Source: Croceibacterium segetis (GTDB lineage Bacteria > Pseudomonadota > Alphaproteobacteria > Sphingomonadales > Sphingomonadaceae). Taken from it: a stretch of 64,000 nt of DNA. The position numbers and the translations under genes were made by a program. Below are positions 37,365 through 46,360 of the stretch, piece by piece. Under the pieces are notes generated by a model, which had not been told where the DNA came from, did not search any database, and was given only the letters and a program-made list of their open reading frames with translations. The stretch is from the NCBI RefSeq assembly GCF_011320115.1, contig NZ_JAANOZ010000008.1, forward strand, positions 88,555 to 152,554, written 5' to 3'. Numbering within the stretch: position 1 is the first letter of the stretch; each line of letters opens with the position of its first letter.

Positions 37365-38714
37365 ATGAGCACGCAGCGATCCGGTGCGGGTCCGCCCGCG
37401 AGCGATGTCTCGCCGGCCGTCGGGCTGGTCGGCCTGGCGGGGCTTGTCTCGTGGATCTTGATCTGCCGCAATTGGCCGGGTGTGGCCGACGCGCTCGCTT
37501 TGCCGGGGCCGCGCGAGCGGCTTTCCGGGCCCTATTCCGCGCTCGTCGCGATGGCTTTGGCCGGTTTTCTGATGGCGGCGTGGTCGGTGCTGGTCGAGAA
37601 GGTTCACCGCAGTCCGTCGACGGGGATCGAATGGGACCGCAGACGTCCGTTCGCCACGACGCTGCATATCTCGGCGACCAAGCTCGCCGGGCTGTGGGCG
37701 ACCTGGGCGCTGATCGGATTCCTCTATTGCCTCGGCCGCTGGTATTGGGACGGGCAATACCTGTTCGCCATGCACGTGATCGGCTGGGCGACGCTGCCGA
37801 TGTTCGTCCTCTCGGTGCCGTATGTCCTGTGGCTCGACCGCGTGCTGGTCGAGCCGCGGGACCACGCCTGGAACTTCGGGGCGATGCTGATAGGCCGCGA
37901 GCCGTGGGACGGCGAGGAGGTCGGGAAGCACTGGCGCACGTGGATCATCAAGGGCTTCTTCGGTGCCTTCATGATCTCAATCCTGCCGCCGGGTTTCGCC
38001 GGGGTGGTGAACGCCGACTGGGGCGAGATCGTGCGTGATCCGGTCCGCACCGGCAACGCGCTCTTCGATATCCTGTTCACCATCGACGTGCAGATCGGCA
38101 CCGTCGGTTACCTGCTCACGCTGCGCCCGCTCGGCGCGCATATTCGTAGCGGCAACCCATTTCTCGGTGGCTGGGTCGCGGCGCTCATCTGCTATCCGCC
38201 GTTCGTCTACGCCTTCATGGGCCGCGGCGGGGTGCTGCAATACGAATACAACACCGCGGGATGGGGTTACTGGCTCGCCGGGCACGGCGCGCTGCTGTGG
38301 GGCTGGGCGGCGATGCTGGCCGCGCTCACCGCGATCTACGCCTGGGCCACGCTCGCATTCGGCATCCGCTTCTCGAACCTGACTTACCGTGGGGTGCTGA
38401 CCAACGGCCCATACCGTTTCAGCCGCCATCCGGCGTACCTTTCGAAGAACCTGTTCTGGTGGCTGTCGGTGCTGCCGTTCCTGGTGACCAGCCATTCGGC
38501 GGTCGACACGATCCGCAACACCGTGCTGCTCGGCTGCGTCAGCGCGATCTACTTCTGGCGCGCCAAGACCGAGGAAGCTCACCTGCTGGGCGAAGATGCG
38601 AAGTACCGCGAATACCATGCGTGGATGGAGCACCACGGCGCCGTCACCGCCCCGCTTGCCCGCCTGCTCGGCCGCGCGCGGCAGCGGCGGGTCGCCGTTC
38701 AGCCGGCGGAGTGA
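37365..38714 (+). CDS. Membrane methyltransferase of the PEMT/ICMT type
   Basis: 449 residues, about ten TM helices. The C-terminal part has the phospholipid/isoprenylcysteine methyltransferase signature GVLTNGPYRFSRHPAYLSKN and later FWRAKTEEAHLLGEDAKYRE, which bind SAM at the membrane. The large N-terminal membrane region is not usual for the small PEMT enzymes and may be a separate module. ATG 37365 is used; a terminator for bamB ends directly before it, so the ribosome site lies within the hairpin's 3' side. Substrate unknown. Confidence 0.75.
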   Translation: MSTQRSGAGPPASDVSPAVGLVGLAGLVSWILICRNWPGVADALALPGPRERLSGPYSALVAMALAGFLMAAWSVLVEKVHRSPSTGIEWDRRRPFATTLHISATKLAGLWATWALIGFLYCLGRWYWDGQYLFAMHVIGWATLPMFVLSVPYVLWLDRVLVEPRDHAWNFGAMLIGREPWDGEEVGKHWRTWIIKGFFGAFMISILPPGFAGVVNADWGEIVRDPVRTGNALFDILFTIDVQIGTVGYLLTLRPLGAHIRSGNPFLGGWVAALICYPPFVYAFMGRGGVLQYEYNTAGWGYWLAGHGALLWGWAAMLAALTAIYAWATLAFGIRFSNLTYRGVLTNGPYRFSRHPAYLSKNLFWWLSVLPFLVTSHSAVDTIRNTVLLGCVSAIYFWRAKTEEAHLLGEDAKYREYHAWMEHHGAVTAPLARLLGRARQRRVAVQPAE

Positions 38715-39014
38715 TCAGAGCGGCGTAGGCTCGCCGACTTCGTAAGCCAGGACCTGGCGATCGTGGAAGCCGAGCGTCTCGCGCACAGACTGCCATTCCT
38801 TCATGTGGGCCGCCGCGAAGTGGACTTCGAGAGCTTCGCGGCTATCCCATTCTTCGTGCACGCGGAACAGGCCGGGCTCGGCCATGTCCTCGGCATACGA
38901 ATAGTCGCGGCAGCCCGGCTCGGCGCGCGAGGCGGCGATCGCTTTCGCCATCGCGGGGCGCGCTTCGGCGATCCGCTCGGGCGGCAGGCGAAAATGCCCG
39001 CTGACGAGGATCAT
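38715..39014 (-). CDS. Antibiotic biosynthesis monooxygenase (ABM)-domain protein
   Basis: 99 residues, one ABM ferredoxin-like domain. It starts MILVSGHFRLPPERIAE, then AAIAASRAEPGC-like (here AKAIAASRAEPGCRDYSYAE) and FRVHEEWDSREALEVHFAAA. Such proteins are small monooxygenases or quinone-binding; the target is unknown. The ATG overlaps the gshA stop (ATGA), so it is translated with gshA and may share a redox role. Confidence 0.88.
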   Translation of the reverse strand: MILVSGHFRLPPERIAEARPAMAKAIAASRAEPGCRDYSYAEDMAEPGLFRVHEEWDSREALEVHFAAAHMKEWQSVRETLGFHDRQVLAYEVGEPTPL

Positions 39015-40384
39015 CAGAAGCTCTCTTCGTAGACGCGGCTGATATCGCCGCCCCATTCGCCGTGGAACTTGTCGAGCAGGCGCTGGGCGGGAACCTTGCC
39101 GCTGTCCACGATCTCTTCGAGCGGTTCGAGGAACCCTGTTTCGTTGTCGCCGCTGGTGCTGAGCCTTGCGCGCGCCGAGAGTCCGGCACGAGCGATCGGC
39201 AGCACTTCGCGGGCGAGGTCCAGCAGCTTGCCGCCGCCGGGCAGCGGCGCGCCGAGCGCCAGCCGGGGCACCGCGTCGCGCAGCGCCTCGCGTTCGTCCA
39301 TCGACCAGTGCTTGACGAGATCCCACGCGGCGTCGAGCGCCGCGTCGTCGTACAGCAGCCCGACCCACAGCGCCGGCAGCGCACAGATGCGGTTCCACGG
39401 GCCGCCGTCGGCGCCGCGCATCTCGAGGAAGCTCTTCAGGCGCACTTCGGGGAAGGCGGTCGAGAGGTGGTCGATCCAGTCGCTTTCGAGCGGCAGCTCG
39501 CCGGGCAGGGCAGGGAGCTTGCCGGCGAGGAAATCGCGGAAGCTCTGCCCGGCGGCGTCGATGTATTTCCCGTCGCGGAACACGAAGTACATCGGCACGT
39601 CGAGCATGTAGTCGACGTAGCGCTCGTAACCGAAGCCGTCCTCGAACACGAACGGCAGCATGCCGGTGCGGTGCGGATCGGTGTCGGACCAGATATGGCT
39701 GCGATAGCTCAAGTAACCGTTAGGTTTGCCTTCGGTGAAGGGGGAATTGGCGAACAGCGCGGTCGCCAGCGGCTGCAGGGCCAGGCTGGTGCGGAACTTC
39801 TTGGCCATGTTCGCTTCGGAACAATAGTCGAGGTTGACCTGGATCGTGCAGGTCCGCAGCATCATGTCGAGACCCATGCTGCCGACCCGCGGCATGTGCC
39901 GCAGCATGATCGCGTAGCGGCCCTTGGGCATGATCGGCAGTTCTTCGCGGGTCTTGTCGGGCCACATGCCGAGGCCGAGGAAGCCGACCCCGCAGCGCTC
40001 GCCGATCGCCTTGACCTGGTGGAGGTGACGGCCTGTCTCGGCGCAGGTCTGGTGCAGGTTCTCCACCGCCGCGCCCGACAGTTCGAGCTGCCCGGCCGGT
40101 TCGAGGCTGACGGTGCCGTCGTCGCCCGCCATGGCGATGACCTGCCCGTTCTCCTCCACCGGATGCCAGCCGAACTCCTGCAATTCCAGAAGGATATCGC
40201 GGATACCTCCGCGCTCGTCGTAGCTCGGCGCGCGGTGACTTGAAGTCTTGTAGACGAGCTTTTCGTGCTCGGTGCCAATGCGCCAGTTGTCGGGGGCCTT
40301 CTCGCCCTCCTGCATGGGGGCAATGAGCTGCTCGCGGGTTTCGATCCGCCGCTCTTCCCCCGTCGAGACCGTGCGCGTGCTCAT
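39014..40384 (-). CDS. gshA: Glutamate--cysteine ligase
   Basis: 456 residues. Forms gamma-glutamylcysteine, the first step of glutathione synthesis. It belongs to the alphaproteobacterial/plant-like class: WRIGTEHEKLVYK, then YDERGGIRDILLELQEFGW, ISLEPAGQLELSGA-like (here VSLEPAGQLELSG), MPRVGSMGLDMMLRTCTIQVN and CALPALWVGLLYDD. Coupled by ATGA to the ABM-domain gene downstream. rsmE lies 41 bases upstream on the same strand and probably shares the transcript. Confidence 0.94.
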   Translation of the reverse strand: MSTRTVSTGEERRIETREQLIAPMQEGEKAPDNWRIGTEHEKLVYKTSSHRAPSYDERGGIRDILLELQEFGWHPVEENGQVIAMAGDDGTVSLEPAGQLELSGAAVENLHQTCAETGRHLHQVKAIGERCGVGFLGLGMWPDKTREELPIMPKGRYAIMLRHMPRVGSMGLDMMLRTCTIQVNLDYCSEANMAKKFRTSLALQPLATALFANSPFTEGKPNGYLSYRSHIWSDTDPHRTGMLPFVFEDGFGYERYVDYMLDVPMYFVFRDGKYIDAAGQSFRDFLAGKLPALPGELPLESDWIDHLSTAFPEVRLKSFLEMRGADGGPWNRICALPALWVGLLYDDAALDAAWDLVKHWSMDEREALRDAVPRLALGAPLPGGGKLLDLAREVLPIARAGLSARARLSTSGDNETGFLEPLEEIVDSGKVPAQRLLDKFHGEWGGDISRVYEESF

Positions 40385-40425
40385 CGGAGCGCCCCGTTAG
40401 GCAAGGCTGTGGATTTGCGCCAGCG

Positions 40426-41175
40426 CTATTTGCTCCAGTCGCCGGCGGTCGCCATCCACAATGCGCTGGCGGCGACGGCGGCGGTCTCGCCGCGCAGGAT
40501 GCGCGGGCCGAGCGAGATTGGCACCGCGGCGGGGTGCGCGCGGATCGCCGCGCGTTCGCCGCCATCGAAGCCGCCCTCGGGACCGATCAGCAAGCCGGCA
40601 GGGCGGGAGCTTTGCGCGAACGCCTGTGCCGCCGGCTCGCCGCCGAACTCGTCGGCGAAGAACAGCGCGCGATCGGCCGGCCAGCCGGCGAGCAGCGCAT
40701 CGAGCTTCACCGGCTCCACCAGTTCGGGCAGGGCCGTGCGGGCGCATTGCTCGGCGGCTTCGGTGACGATCGCCCGGGCGCGTTCGAGATTGAGCTTGTC
40801 GGCCACGCAGCGGCGGGTGACCACTGGCCGGATCGCGCGCACGCCGAGCTCGGTGGCCTTTTCGAGCACCAGGTCGAAGCGGTCCTTCTTGAGCAGCGCC
40901 GGGCACAGCCACAGGTCGGGCACCTGCTCGCGCTCGCGCAGCTTCTCGGCCAGTTCGAGCGAAACGTTGCGCTTGCCGACGCCGGCCACCCGCGCCGCCC
41001 ATTCCCCGGTCAGGTCGTCGCACAGCACCACGGCGTCGCCCTCGGCCACGCGCATGACCTTGGCGAGATAGTGCGCCTGGTTGCCTTCGACGCCGATCAC
41101 CGAGCCGTGCGCCAACGGCCCCGGCACGAACAATCGCGGGGCACTGCGGGGAGGCCAGGCGGGGGTGGCGGGCAT
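40426..41175 (-). CDS. rsmE: 16S rRNA (uracil-1498-N3)-methyltransferase
   Basis: 249 residues, SPOUT family. Methylates U1498 of 16S rRNA. Family segments: HYLAKVMRVAEGDAV, LCPALLKKDRFDLVLEKATE, LGVRAIRPVVTRRC, AAEQCARTALPEL and the knot LLIGPEGGFDGGE, then SLGPRILRGETAAVAA. ATG 41175 is preferred to 41211; both are possible. It diverges from ubiA across 38 bases. Confidence 0.93.
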   Translation of the reverse strand: MPATPAWPPRSAPRLFVPGPLAHGSVIGVEGNQAHYLAKVMRVAEGDAVVLCDDLTGEWAARVAGVGKRNVSLELAEKLREREQVPDLWLCPALLKKDRFDLVLEKATELGVRAIRPVVTRRCVADKLNLERARAIVTEAAEQCARTALPELVEPVKLDALLAGWPADRALFFADEFGGEPAAQAFAQSSRPAGLLIGPEGGFDGGERAAIRAHPAAVPISLGPRILRGETAAVAASALWMATAGDWSK

Positions 41176-41213
41176 GGCTAGGCAGGTGCCATGACGCGGG
41201 GTAGGGGGCAAGC

Positions 41214-42119
41214 ATGTCCGCCGAGCACATCGTCCCCGACAGCGAGCACCGCGGGCTTGTCGGCATGCTGCCGCGACGCATGCGCGATTTCGCCCTGCTC
41301 GCGCGGTTCGACCGGCCGATCGGCTGGTGGCTGCTGTTCTGGCCGTGCGCCTGGGGGGTCTGGCTGGCCGGGGCGGGGTGGCAGTTCGGACTGATTGCCT
41401 GGCTGCTGCTAGGCGCGATCGCGATGCGCGGGGCGGGGTGCGTCTACAACGACATCGTCGACGCCGACCTCGACCGGCAGGTGGTGCGCACCGCGGCGCG
41501 GCCCGTAGCCAGCGGCCGGGTGAGCGTAAGGGCGGCGTGGGGCTGGCTGCTGGTGCTGTGCGCGGTCGGCCTCGTCGTACTGTTGCAACTGCGCTGGCAG
41601 GCCGAACTGGTCGCGCTCGCCAGCCTTGTCCTCGTGGCCGCCTATCCGTTCATGAAGCGCATCACCTGGTGGCCGCAGGCGTGGCTCGGCCTGGTGTTCA
41701 CCTGGGGGGCGCTGGTCGGCTGGGCCGCGCTCAGGCTCGACCACATCGACGCGCTGCTGGCGCTCTACGCCGGTTCGATCTTCTGGTGCATGGGCTACGA
41801 CACGATCTACGCGCTGCAGGACAAGGAGGATGACGCGCTGGTCGGCATCCGCTCGAGCGCGCTGCGGTTGGGCGAGAACGTACAGGCCGGGGTGCTCGCC
41901 TTCTACTGCCTCGCGCTGACCTTCTGGGGTCTCGCCGTTTGGTGGGTGCGCGAGGATCCATTTGCCATGTTCGCGTTACTGCCGGCGGCGGTTCACTTGC
42001 TGTGGCAAGGGCTTACGCTCGATCCGGCCGACGGCGCGAACGCGCTCGCCCGGTTCCGCTCGAACCGCTTCGCCGGCGCATTGGTGGCGGCGGGCTGCTT
42101 CGTGGTCGGGAACGCATAG
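41214..42119 (+). CDS. ubiA: 4-hydroxybenzoate polyprenyltransferase
   Basis: 301 residues, about eight TM helices. Attaches the polyprenyl chain to 4-hydroxybenzoate in ubiquinone synthesis at the inner membrane. The first Asp-rich motif is NDIVDADLDRQVVR, the second YALQDKEDDALVGIRSSA; both are intact. FDRPIGWWLLFWPCAWG and RPVASGRVS are UbiA-like. ATG 41214 follows a GGGGCAAGC stretch. Confidence 0.93.
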   Translation: MSAEHIVPDSEHRGLVGMLPRRMRDFALLARFDRPIGWWLLFWPCAWGVWLAGAGWQFGLIAWLLLGAIAMRGAGCVYNDIVDADLDRQVVRTAARPVASGRVSVRAAWGWLLVLCAVGLVVLLQLRWQAELVALASLVLVAAYPFMKRITWWPQAWLGLVFTWGALVGWAALRLDHIDALLALYAGSIFWCMGYDTIYALQDKEDDALVGIRSSALRLGENVQAGVLAFYCLALTFWGLAVWWVREDPFAMFALLPAAVHLLWQGLTLDPADGANALARFRSNRFAGALVAAGCFVVGNA

Positions 42120-42179
42120 ACTTGACTTGATCTTGCTTTGTTCGCATCCTGTTCCGAAAGAAGCAGGAGTCGCAGGGCC

Positions 42180-43163
42180 ATGCCGCAAGTCGATTTCGTC
42201 TACCAGCCGGCCAACGACGCCGCCGGAATGCCGCTCGCGGTGTCGATCTTCGCCGACCGCGCGCACTTGCGCGACGAGATTCGCGACGACGTCGCCGCCG
42301 CCGGGCTGGCGGTGCGCGAATGCGGCTCGCTCGCGGGGCTGCTCGAAGGCGAACCGCGTCCGCTCGGTGAAGTCGTGCTGCTCGATTGCCCCGAGGTCAG
42401 CGGCACCGAACTGGCCGCGCTCAGCCGGCTCGACATCCGGGCCGCGAGGGCGGGCGCGCACCTGGTCATCTCGACCACCGTCGACGCGCTCGACGATGTT
42501 TTCGCCTGCTGCGACCAGTCGGCCCCGCAGATCCTCGTCGATCCGAGCCGCGCCGAGCGGGTGATCGCGCTCGGGCGCGTGCTGGCGCGCGTGCCCAACT
42601 TGCGGCTGCGCGAGCTGGCCGAGGACGAAAGGCTCACGCTGCTGCGCCTGACCGAGCAAGTCGGCCAGATCGCCGCACGGCTGGAGCGGCTGGGCACCGA
42701 CGAGGCGCCCTTGCGGTGGAACGCAGCGGCGTTCCGTTTCGAGAGCCCGGCGCCGGCGTATTCGGGCCCTGACGGTGACGACGGCGGTGAGCGGCTGGTG
42801 CGCGCCCCGCGCCCCCCGCTGCCCGATCCGCGGCTCGTGCGCACGATCATCCGCCAGCGGCAATTGCGCGCGAAGTTCTTCGATGCCGAGCTGTTCGCCG
42901 ATCCCGCGTGGGACATGCTGCTCGACCTCACCGCCGCACGCGCCGAGCACACCCGCGTCTCGGTCACCTCGCTGTGCATCGCCAGCGGGGTGCCGCCGAC
43001 CACCGCGCTGCGCTGGATCGGCCAGATGACTCAAGGCGGGCTGCTCGAACGGGTCGAGGACGAAAGCGACCGCCGCCGCGCGTTTATCGCCCTGAGTGAC
43101 GCCGCGGCCGACGGCATGGCCCGCTACTTCGCGGAGATCGGCCGCAGTCCGAAGGCGATCTGA
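42180..43163 (+). CDS. Winged-helix regulator with an N-terminal receiver-like domain
   Basis: 327 residues, ATG 42180 with CAGGAG at 42164. The C-terminal 100 residues form a MarR-like winged helix: VSVTSLCIASGVPPTTALRW, QMTQGGLLERVEDESDRRRA. The N-terminal 125 residues alternate strands and helices like a receiver (LAVSIFADRAHLRDEI, EVVLLDCPEVSGTEL, AHLVISTTVDALDDVFACC) but lack the cluster of acidic residues and the phospho-acceptor pattern I would expect. Linker is Arg/Glu-rich. Target unknown. It converges with the TetR gene, four bases apart. Confidence 0.75.
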   Translation: MPQVDFVYQPANDAAGMPLAVSIFADRAHLRDEIRDDVAAAGLAVRECGSLAGLLEGEPRPLGEVVLLDCPEVSGTELAALSRLDIRAARAGAHLVISTTVDALDDVFACCDQSAPQILVDPSRAERVIALGRVLARVPNLRLRELAEDERLTLLRLTEQVGQIAARLERLGTDEAPLRWNAAAFRFESPAPAYSGPDGDDGGERLVRAPRPPLPDPRLVRTIIRQRQLRAKFFDAELFADPAWDMLLDLTAARAEHTRVSVTSLCIASGVPPTTALRWIGQMTQGGLLERVEDESDRRRAFIALSDAAADGMARYFAEIGRSPKAI

Positions 43164-43167
43164 GGCT

Positions 43168-43827
43168 TCAACTGGCGTCGGGCAGCAATAACCCGTCGAG
43201 AATGGTTCGCGCGTGCTGTTCCGCCAGTTCGGGCAAGTCCGGCAGGGGGGCGGTGTCGCGAAATACTTCACGGAACAACGCGCTCGCCAGCATCGGACCC
43301 ATGATTGAGAAGGCGTACAGCCGGGCGTTGCCGGGCCTGATCTCGCCGCGCGCCTGAGCCCGCTCGATCGCGAGGGTCAGCATGCCGAGCACCTTGGAGA
43401 CGACCTCGTCGTGCCACACCCGGGCGAGGTCGGGAAACTGGCGCGATTCGGCGACCAGCAATCGCATCATCGCCGGCAGGCGGCCTTCGCCGATCACGGC
43501 TGCGGCTTGCGCCAGGAACATCGGCACGAGCTCGGCGATCGGCCGGTCGAGATCGGCCGCAGCGCCGTGGAGCCGTTCGAGATGCGAGGTAAGCACCGTC
43601 TGCGCCACGGCGCGGAACAGGTCGTCCTTGGTCGGGAAGTAGACGAACACGGTGCCCTTGGCGACGCCTGCCCGGCGGGCCACGTCCTCGAGACGCGCCG
43701 CGCCGAAGCCGCGTTCGGCGAAGATGGCGATCGCCGCCTCGATGATCTCGCTCGGCCGCGCGTCCTTGCGCCGCTGGCGCGGCCGCGCTTTCGGCTTCTC
43801 GGCATTGCTGTGCGGGGTCTTGGCCAT
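43168..43827 (-). CDS. TetR-family repressor of the efflux operon
   Basis: 219 residues. The N-terminal HTH reads RLEDVARRAGVAKGTVFVYF (helices 2-3), preceded by IIEAAIAIFAERGF. The variable C-terminal domain (RLPAMMRLLVAESRQFPDLA) is TetR_C-like. An Arg/Lys-rich N-terminal arm precedes the HTH. It diverges from the NodT/HlyD/ABC efflux operon, with an inverted repeat (43845-43862) between the two starts, so it most likely represses that operon and itself. Inducer unknown. Confidence 0.9.
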   Translation of the reverse strand: MAKTPHSNAEKPKARPRQRRKDARPSEIIEAAIAIFAERGFGAARLEDVARRAGVAKGTVFVYFPTKDDLFRAVAQTVLTSHLERLHGAAADLDRPIAELVPMFLAQAAAVIGEGRLPAMMRLLVAESRQFPDLARVWHDEVVSKVLGMLTLAIERAQARGEIRPGNARLYAFSIMGPMLASALFREVFRDTAPLPDLPELAEQHARTILDGLLLPDAS

Positions 43828-43844
43828 ACCGGATCATTAACACT

Positions 43845-43862
43845 ATTGACCGCATGGTCAAT
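43845..43862. promoter_or_regulatory. TetR-type operator between repressor and efflux operon
   Basis: ATTGACC-GCAT-GGTCAAT, with two seven-base arms that are exact inverted repeats. It lies 17 bases from the TetR start and 19 bases before the NodT start chosen here. The placement is typical for autorepression plus control of the divergent operon. Confidence 0.7.
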
Positions 43863-43881
43863 AAAGACGATGTGCGAATCC

Positions 43882-45372
43882 ATGATCCCGTCGCGAATCC
43901 GGCCGCTCGCGGCACTGCTCCTGCTCGGGGGATGCACCGTAGGGCCGGACTATAATCGGCCCACGGTCGCCGTGCCTGCGACTTACGCTGGAGCCCACGA
44001 CGCCGCGCTGCGAACATCGGATATTGGGGGTTGGTGGACCGCGTTTCGCGATCCAGTCCTCGACGGCCTGATCGCCCGTGCTCGCAGCGGAAACCTCGAT
44101 GTCCGCCAGGCGGCGGCGCGAGTCGCCGAAGCCCGCGCGCAAGAGCGGGTGGCGCGGGCGCGGGGCGGACCGTCGCTCAACGCCAGCGCCCAGGCCGGCT
44201 ACTCTCGGCTGAGCCAGAACTCGCTGCCCGCCGGCCTCGCAAATCTCGGCGGTGGCGGACAGCCGGGCAGCGGCGGGGGAGGCATCGGCCTGCCGGGCGA
44301 GGACTTCGCGACTTTCCAGACGGGCTTCGACGCTTCGTGGGAGCTCGACCTGTTCGGCGGCCAGCGGCGCGCGAACGAAGCCGCCGGCGCGAGAACCGAA
44401 GCGGCGGTCTGGTCGCAGCGCGATGCCGAGGTCATGCTCGCCGCCGAAGTCGCCCGGACCTACCAGCAATACCGCGTGCTCCAGCGCCGGATCGCGCTCG
44501 CGGACCAAGCGCTCGCCTCACAGCGCGACCAGCTCGAGTTCGTGCGCGTTCGCGCGCGCAACGGCCTCACCACCACGCTCGACGAGCGCAGCCAGCAGCG
44601 CAGGCTCGAACAGGCCAGCGCGCAGCGTGAAGACTTGCTCGCCGAGGCCGATGCGCGTGTCCACGCGCTCGGCACGCTGCTGGGCCTGGCTCCGGCCGCG
44701 CTGGCCGGTGAGCTGACGACGCCATCGCCCGCGGCTGCCACGGCCATCGATATCCCGCCCGGCCTCCCGTCCGAGCTGCTCCAGCGCCGCCCCGACATCC
44801 GCGCCGCCGAGCGCAAGCTCGCCGCGGCGACCGCCGACATCGGCGTGGCCACGGCCGATCTCTACCCCAAGCTCAGCCTCACCGGCGCGCTCCAGCTCGC
44901 CTCGCGTTCGCTGGCGACCTTGCTCGAGGCTGATAGCATCTTTGCCAACGGCGCGGGCCGGCTGTCGCTACCCCTGATCGGCGGCGGCAAGCGCGAGACC
45001 GTCGCCTTGCGCAGGGCGCAGGCAGACGAAGCATTGCTCGCCTACCAGGCCACGGTGCTCGGCGCCTTGCGGGAGGTCGAGGACGCGCTGACCCGGCTCG
45101 ACGCCGACCGGCGCAAGGTCGGGGCACTGCGCGCATCGGTCGCGGCGGCGCAGGATGCCGTCGACACCGCACAAGTGCGCCAGCGCAGCGGCCTCGTTCA
45201 AATGACCGAGGTGCTGCAGGCGCGCCAAACCTGGCTCGCCGACCGCGACACGCTGGCGCAGGCCGAGGCGGCGGCGGCACAGGACGAGGTGGCGCTCTAC
45301 AAGGCGCTTGGCGGCGGCTGGGACGAGCGCCGCGTCAATCCAGAGGAGCAGGCGAGTGGCCGAGGCAGTTGA
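43882..45372 (+). CDS. NodT-family outer-membrane efflux lipoprotein
   Basis: 496 residues. TolC-like outer-membrane channel for tripartite efflux. Signal peptide MIPSRIRPLAALLLLGGC with lipobox and TVGPDYNRP directly after the Cys is diagnostic for NodT/OprM. Later segments are GGWWTAFRDPVLDGLIARA, FDASWELDLFGG and LLQRRPDIRAAERKLAAATA. ATG 43882 is chosen as the best signal peptide start; ATG 43870 would add four residues. The 3' end overlaps the HlyD gene by 17 bases. Confidence 0.93.
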   Translation: MIPSRIRPLAALLLLGGCTVGPDYNRPTVAVPATYAGAHDAALRTSDIGGWWTAFRDPVLDGLIARARSGNLDVRQAAARVAEARAQERVARARGGPSLNASAQAGYSRLSQNSLPAGLANLGGGGQPGSGGGGIGLPGEDFATFQTGFDASWELDLFGGQRRANEAAGARTEAAVWSQRDAEVMLAAEVARTYQQYRVLQRRIALADQALASQRDQLEFVRVRARNGLTTTLDERSQQRRLEQASAQREDLLAEADARVHALGTLLGLAPAALAGELTTPSPAAATAIDIPPGLPSELLQRRPDIRAAERKLAAATADIGVATADLYPKLSLTGALQLASRSLATLLEADSIFANGAGRLSLPLIGGGKRETVALRRAQADEALLAYQATVLGALREVEDALTRLDADRRKVGALRASVAAAQDAVDTAQVRQRSGLVQMTEVLQARQTWLADRDTLAQAEAAAAQDEVALYKALGGGWDERRVNPEEQASGRGS

Positions 45373-46360
45373 ACCCCTACCTGAGCGCCGCCGCCTTCCC
45401 CGGCGGGCGATTGTCGCCGCGGTCGTCGTCGCGGCCGTCGCCCTGGTGTTGTGGCTCCTTCTGCGCTCGGGCGATCGTGACGGGAAGGAGCTGTTCACCG
45501 GCTACGTCGTCGCCGACGAGGTCTACATGACCTCGCCCGTCGCCGGCACGCTGGCGAGCGTTGCGGTCCGGCGCGGCCAGCGGGTCGCCGCGGGCGCGCA
45601 GCTGTTCCAGGTCGATCCGACCCAGCGCGCCGCCGGCACCGAGCAGGCGCAGGCGCAGATCAGCGCCAACCAGGCGCAAGTGAACCAGCAGCAGTCGGCC
45701 CTGGCCAAGGCACGCGAAGACCTCGCCGCCGCACAAGCCGAGGCCGACCGCCTTGGCGCGCAGCTCCGCCGGTTGAGCGCGGCGCAAGGCGAGAAGGCCG
45801 GCTCGGTCGCCCAGCTCGACATCGACCAGGCCCGCGCCGCCTACGACGCCGCGCTGCGCCGCCGCGATGCCGCGCGCACCCAGCTCGGCGCGGCGTCGGC
45901 GGCGATCAACGCGGCGCGGGCGCAAGTGCAGGGAGCTCAGGCCGGGCTTACCTCGGCGCGGCGGCAATTGAGCGAGCTGGCGCCCGTCGCTCCGTCGGCG
46001 GGGCGGGTCGAGGACGTCATGTTCAAGGCCGGCGAAACCGTGCCGGCTAACGTGCCGGTCGTTTCGATCGTGCCCGACGGCGAGGTCAAGGTGCGCTTCT
46101 ACGTGCCCCAGGCGCTGGTCAACGCTTACAAGCCCGGCCGCAAGGTCGCGATCGGCTGCGATGGCTGCGCTGCTGGATTGACCGCTACCGTCAACTTCGT
46201 CGCCTCCGAGCCCGAATTCACCCCGCCGGTAATCTACAGCCTCGATGCCCGCCAGAAGCTGGTGTTCATGGTCGAGGCGGTGCCGTCGAACGCGCGCGCG
46301 CTCGTGCCCGGCCAGCCGATCGACGTCGCGCCCGGCGCCGGCGACTTGCCCGGGAAATGA
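45356..46360 (+). CDS. HlyD-family periplasmic adaptor
   Basis: 334 residues from GTG 45356, with AGAGGAG ahead. An N-terminal TM anchor (AIVAAVVVAAVALVLWLLL) precedes the biotinyl-lipoyl-like segment (VYMTSPVAGTLASVAVRRGQ) and a long Ala/Gln-rich coiled coil (about residues 95-205). The second lipoyl half follows (SAGRVEDVMFKAGETVPANV). It links the ABC permease with the NodT channel. The stop overlaps the ATPase start (ATGA). Confidence 0.92.
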   Translation: MAEAVEPLPERRRLPRRAIVAAVVVAAVALVLWLLLRSGDRDGKELFTGYVVADEVYMTSPVAGTLASVAVRRGQRVAAGAQLFQVDPTQRAAGTEQAQAQISANQAQVNQQQSALAKAREDLAAAQAEADRLGAQLRRLSAAQGEKAGSVAQLDIDQARAAYDAALRRRDAARTQLGAASAAINAARAQVQGAQAGLTSARRQLSELAPVAPSAGRVEDVMFKAGETVPANVPVVSIVPDGEVKVRFYVPQALVNAYKPGRKVAIGCDGCAAGLTATVNFVASEPEFTPPVIYSLDARQKLVFMVEAVPSNARALVPGQPIDVAPGAGDLPGK

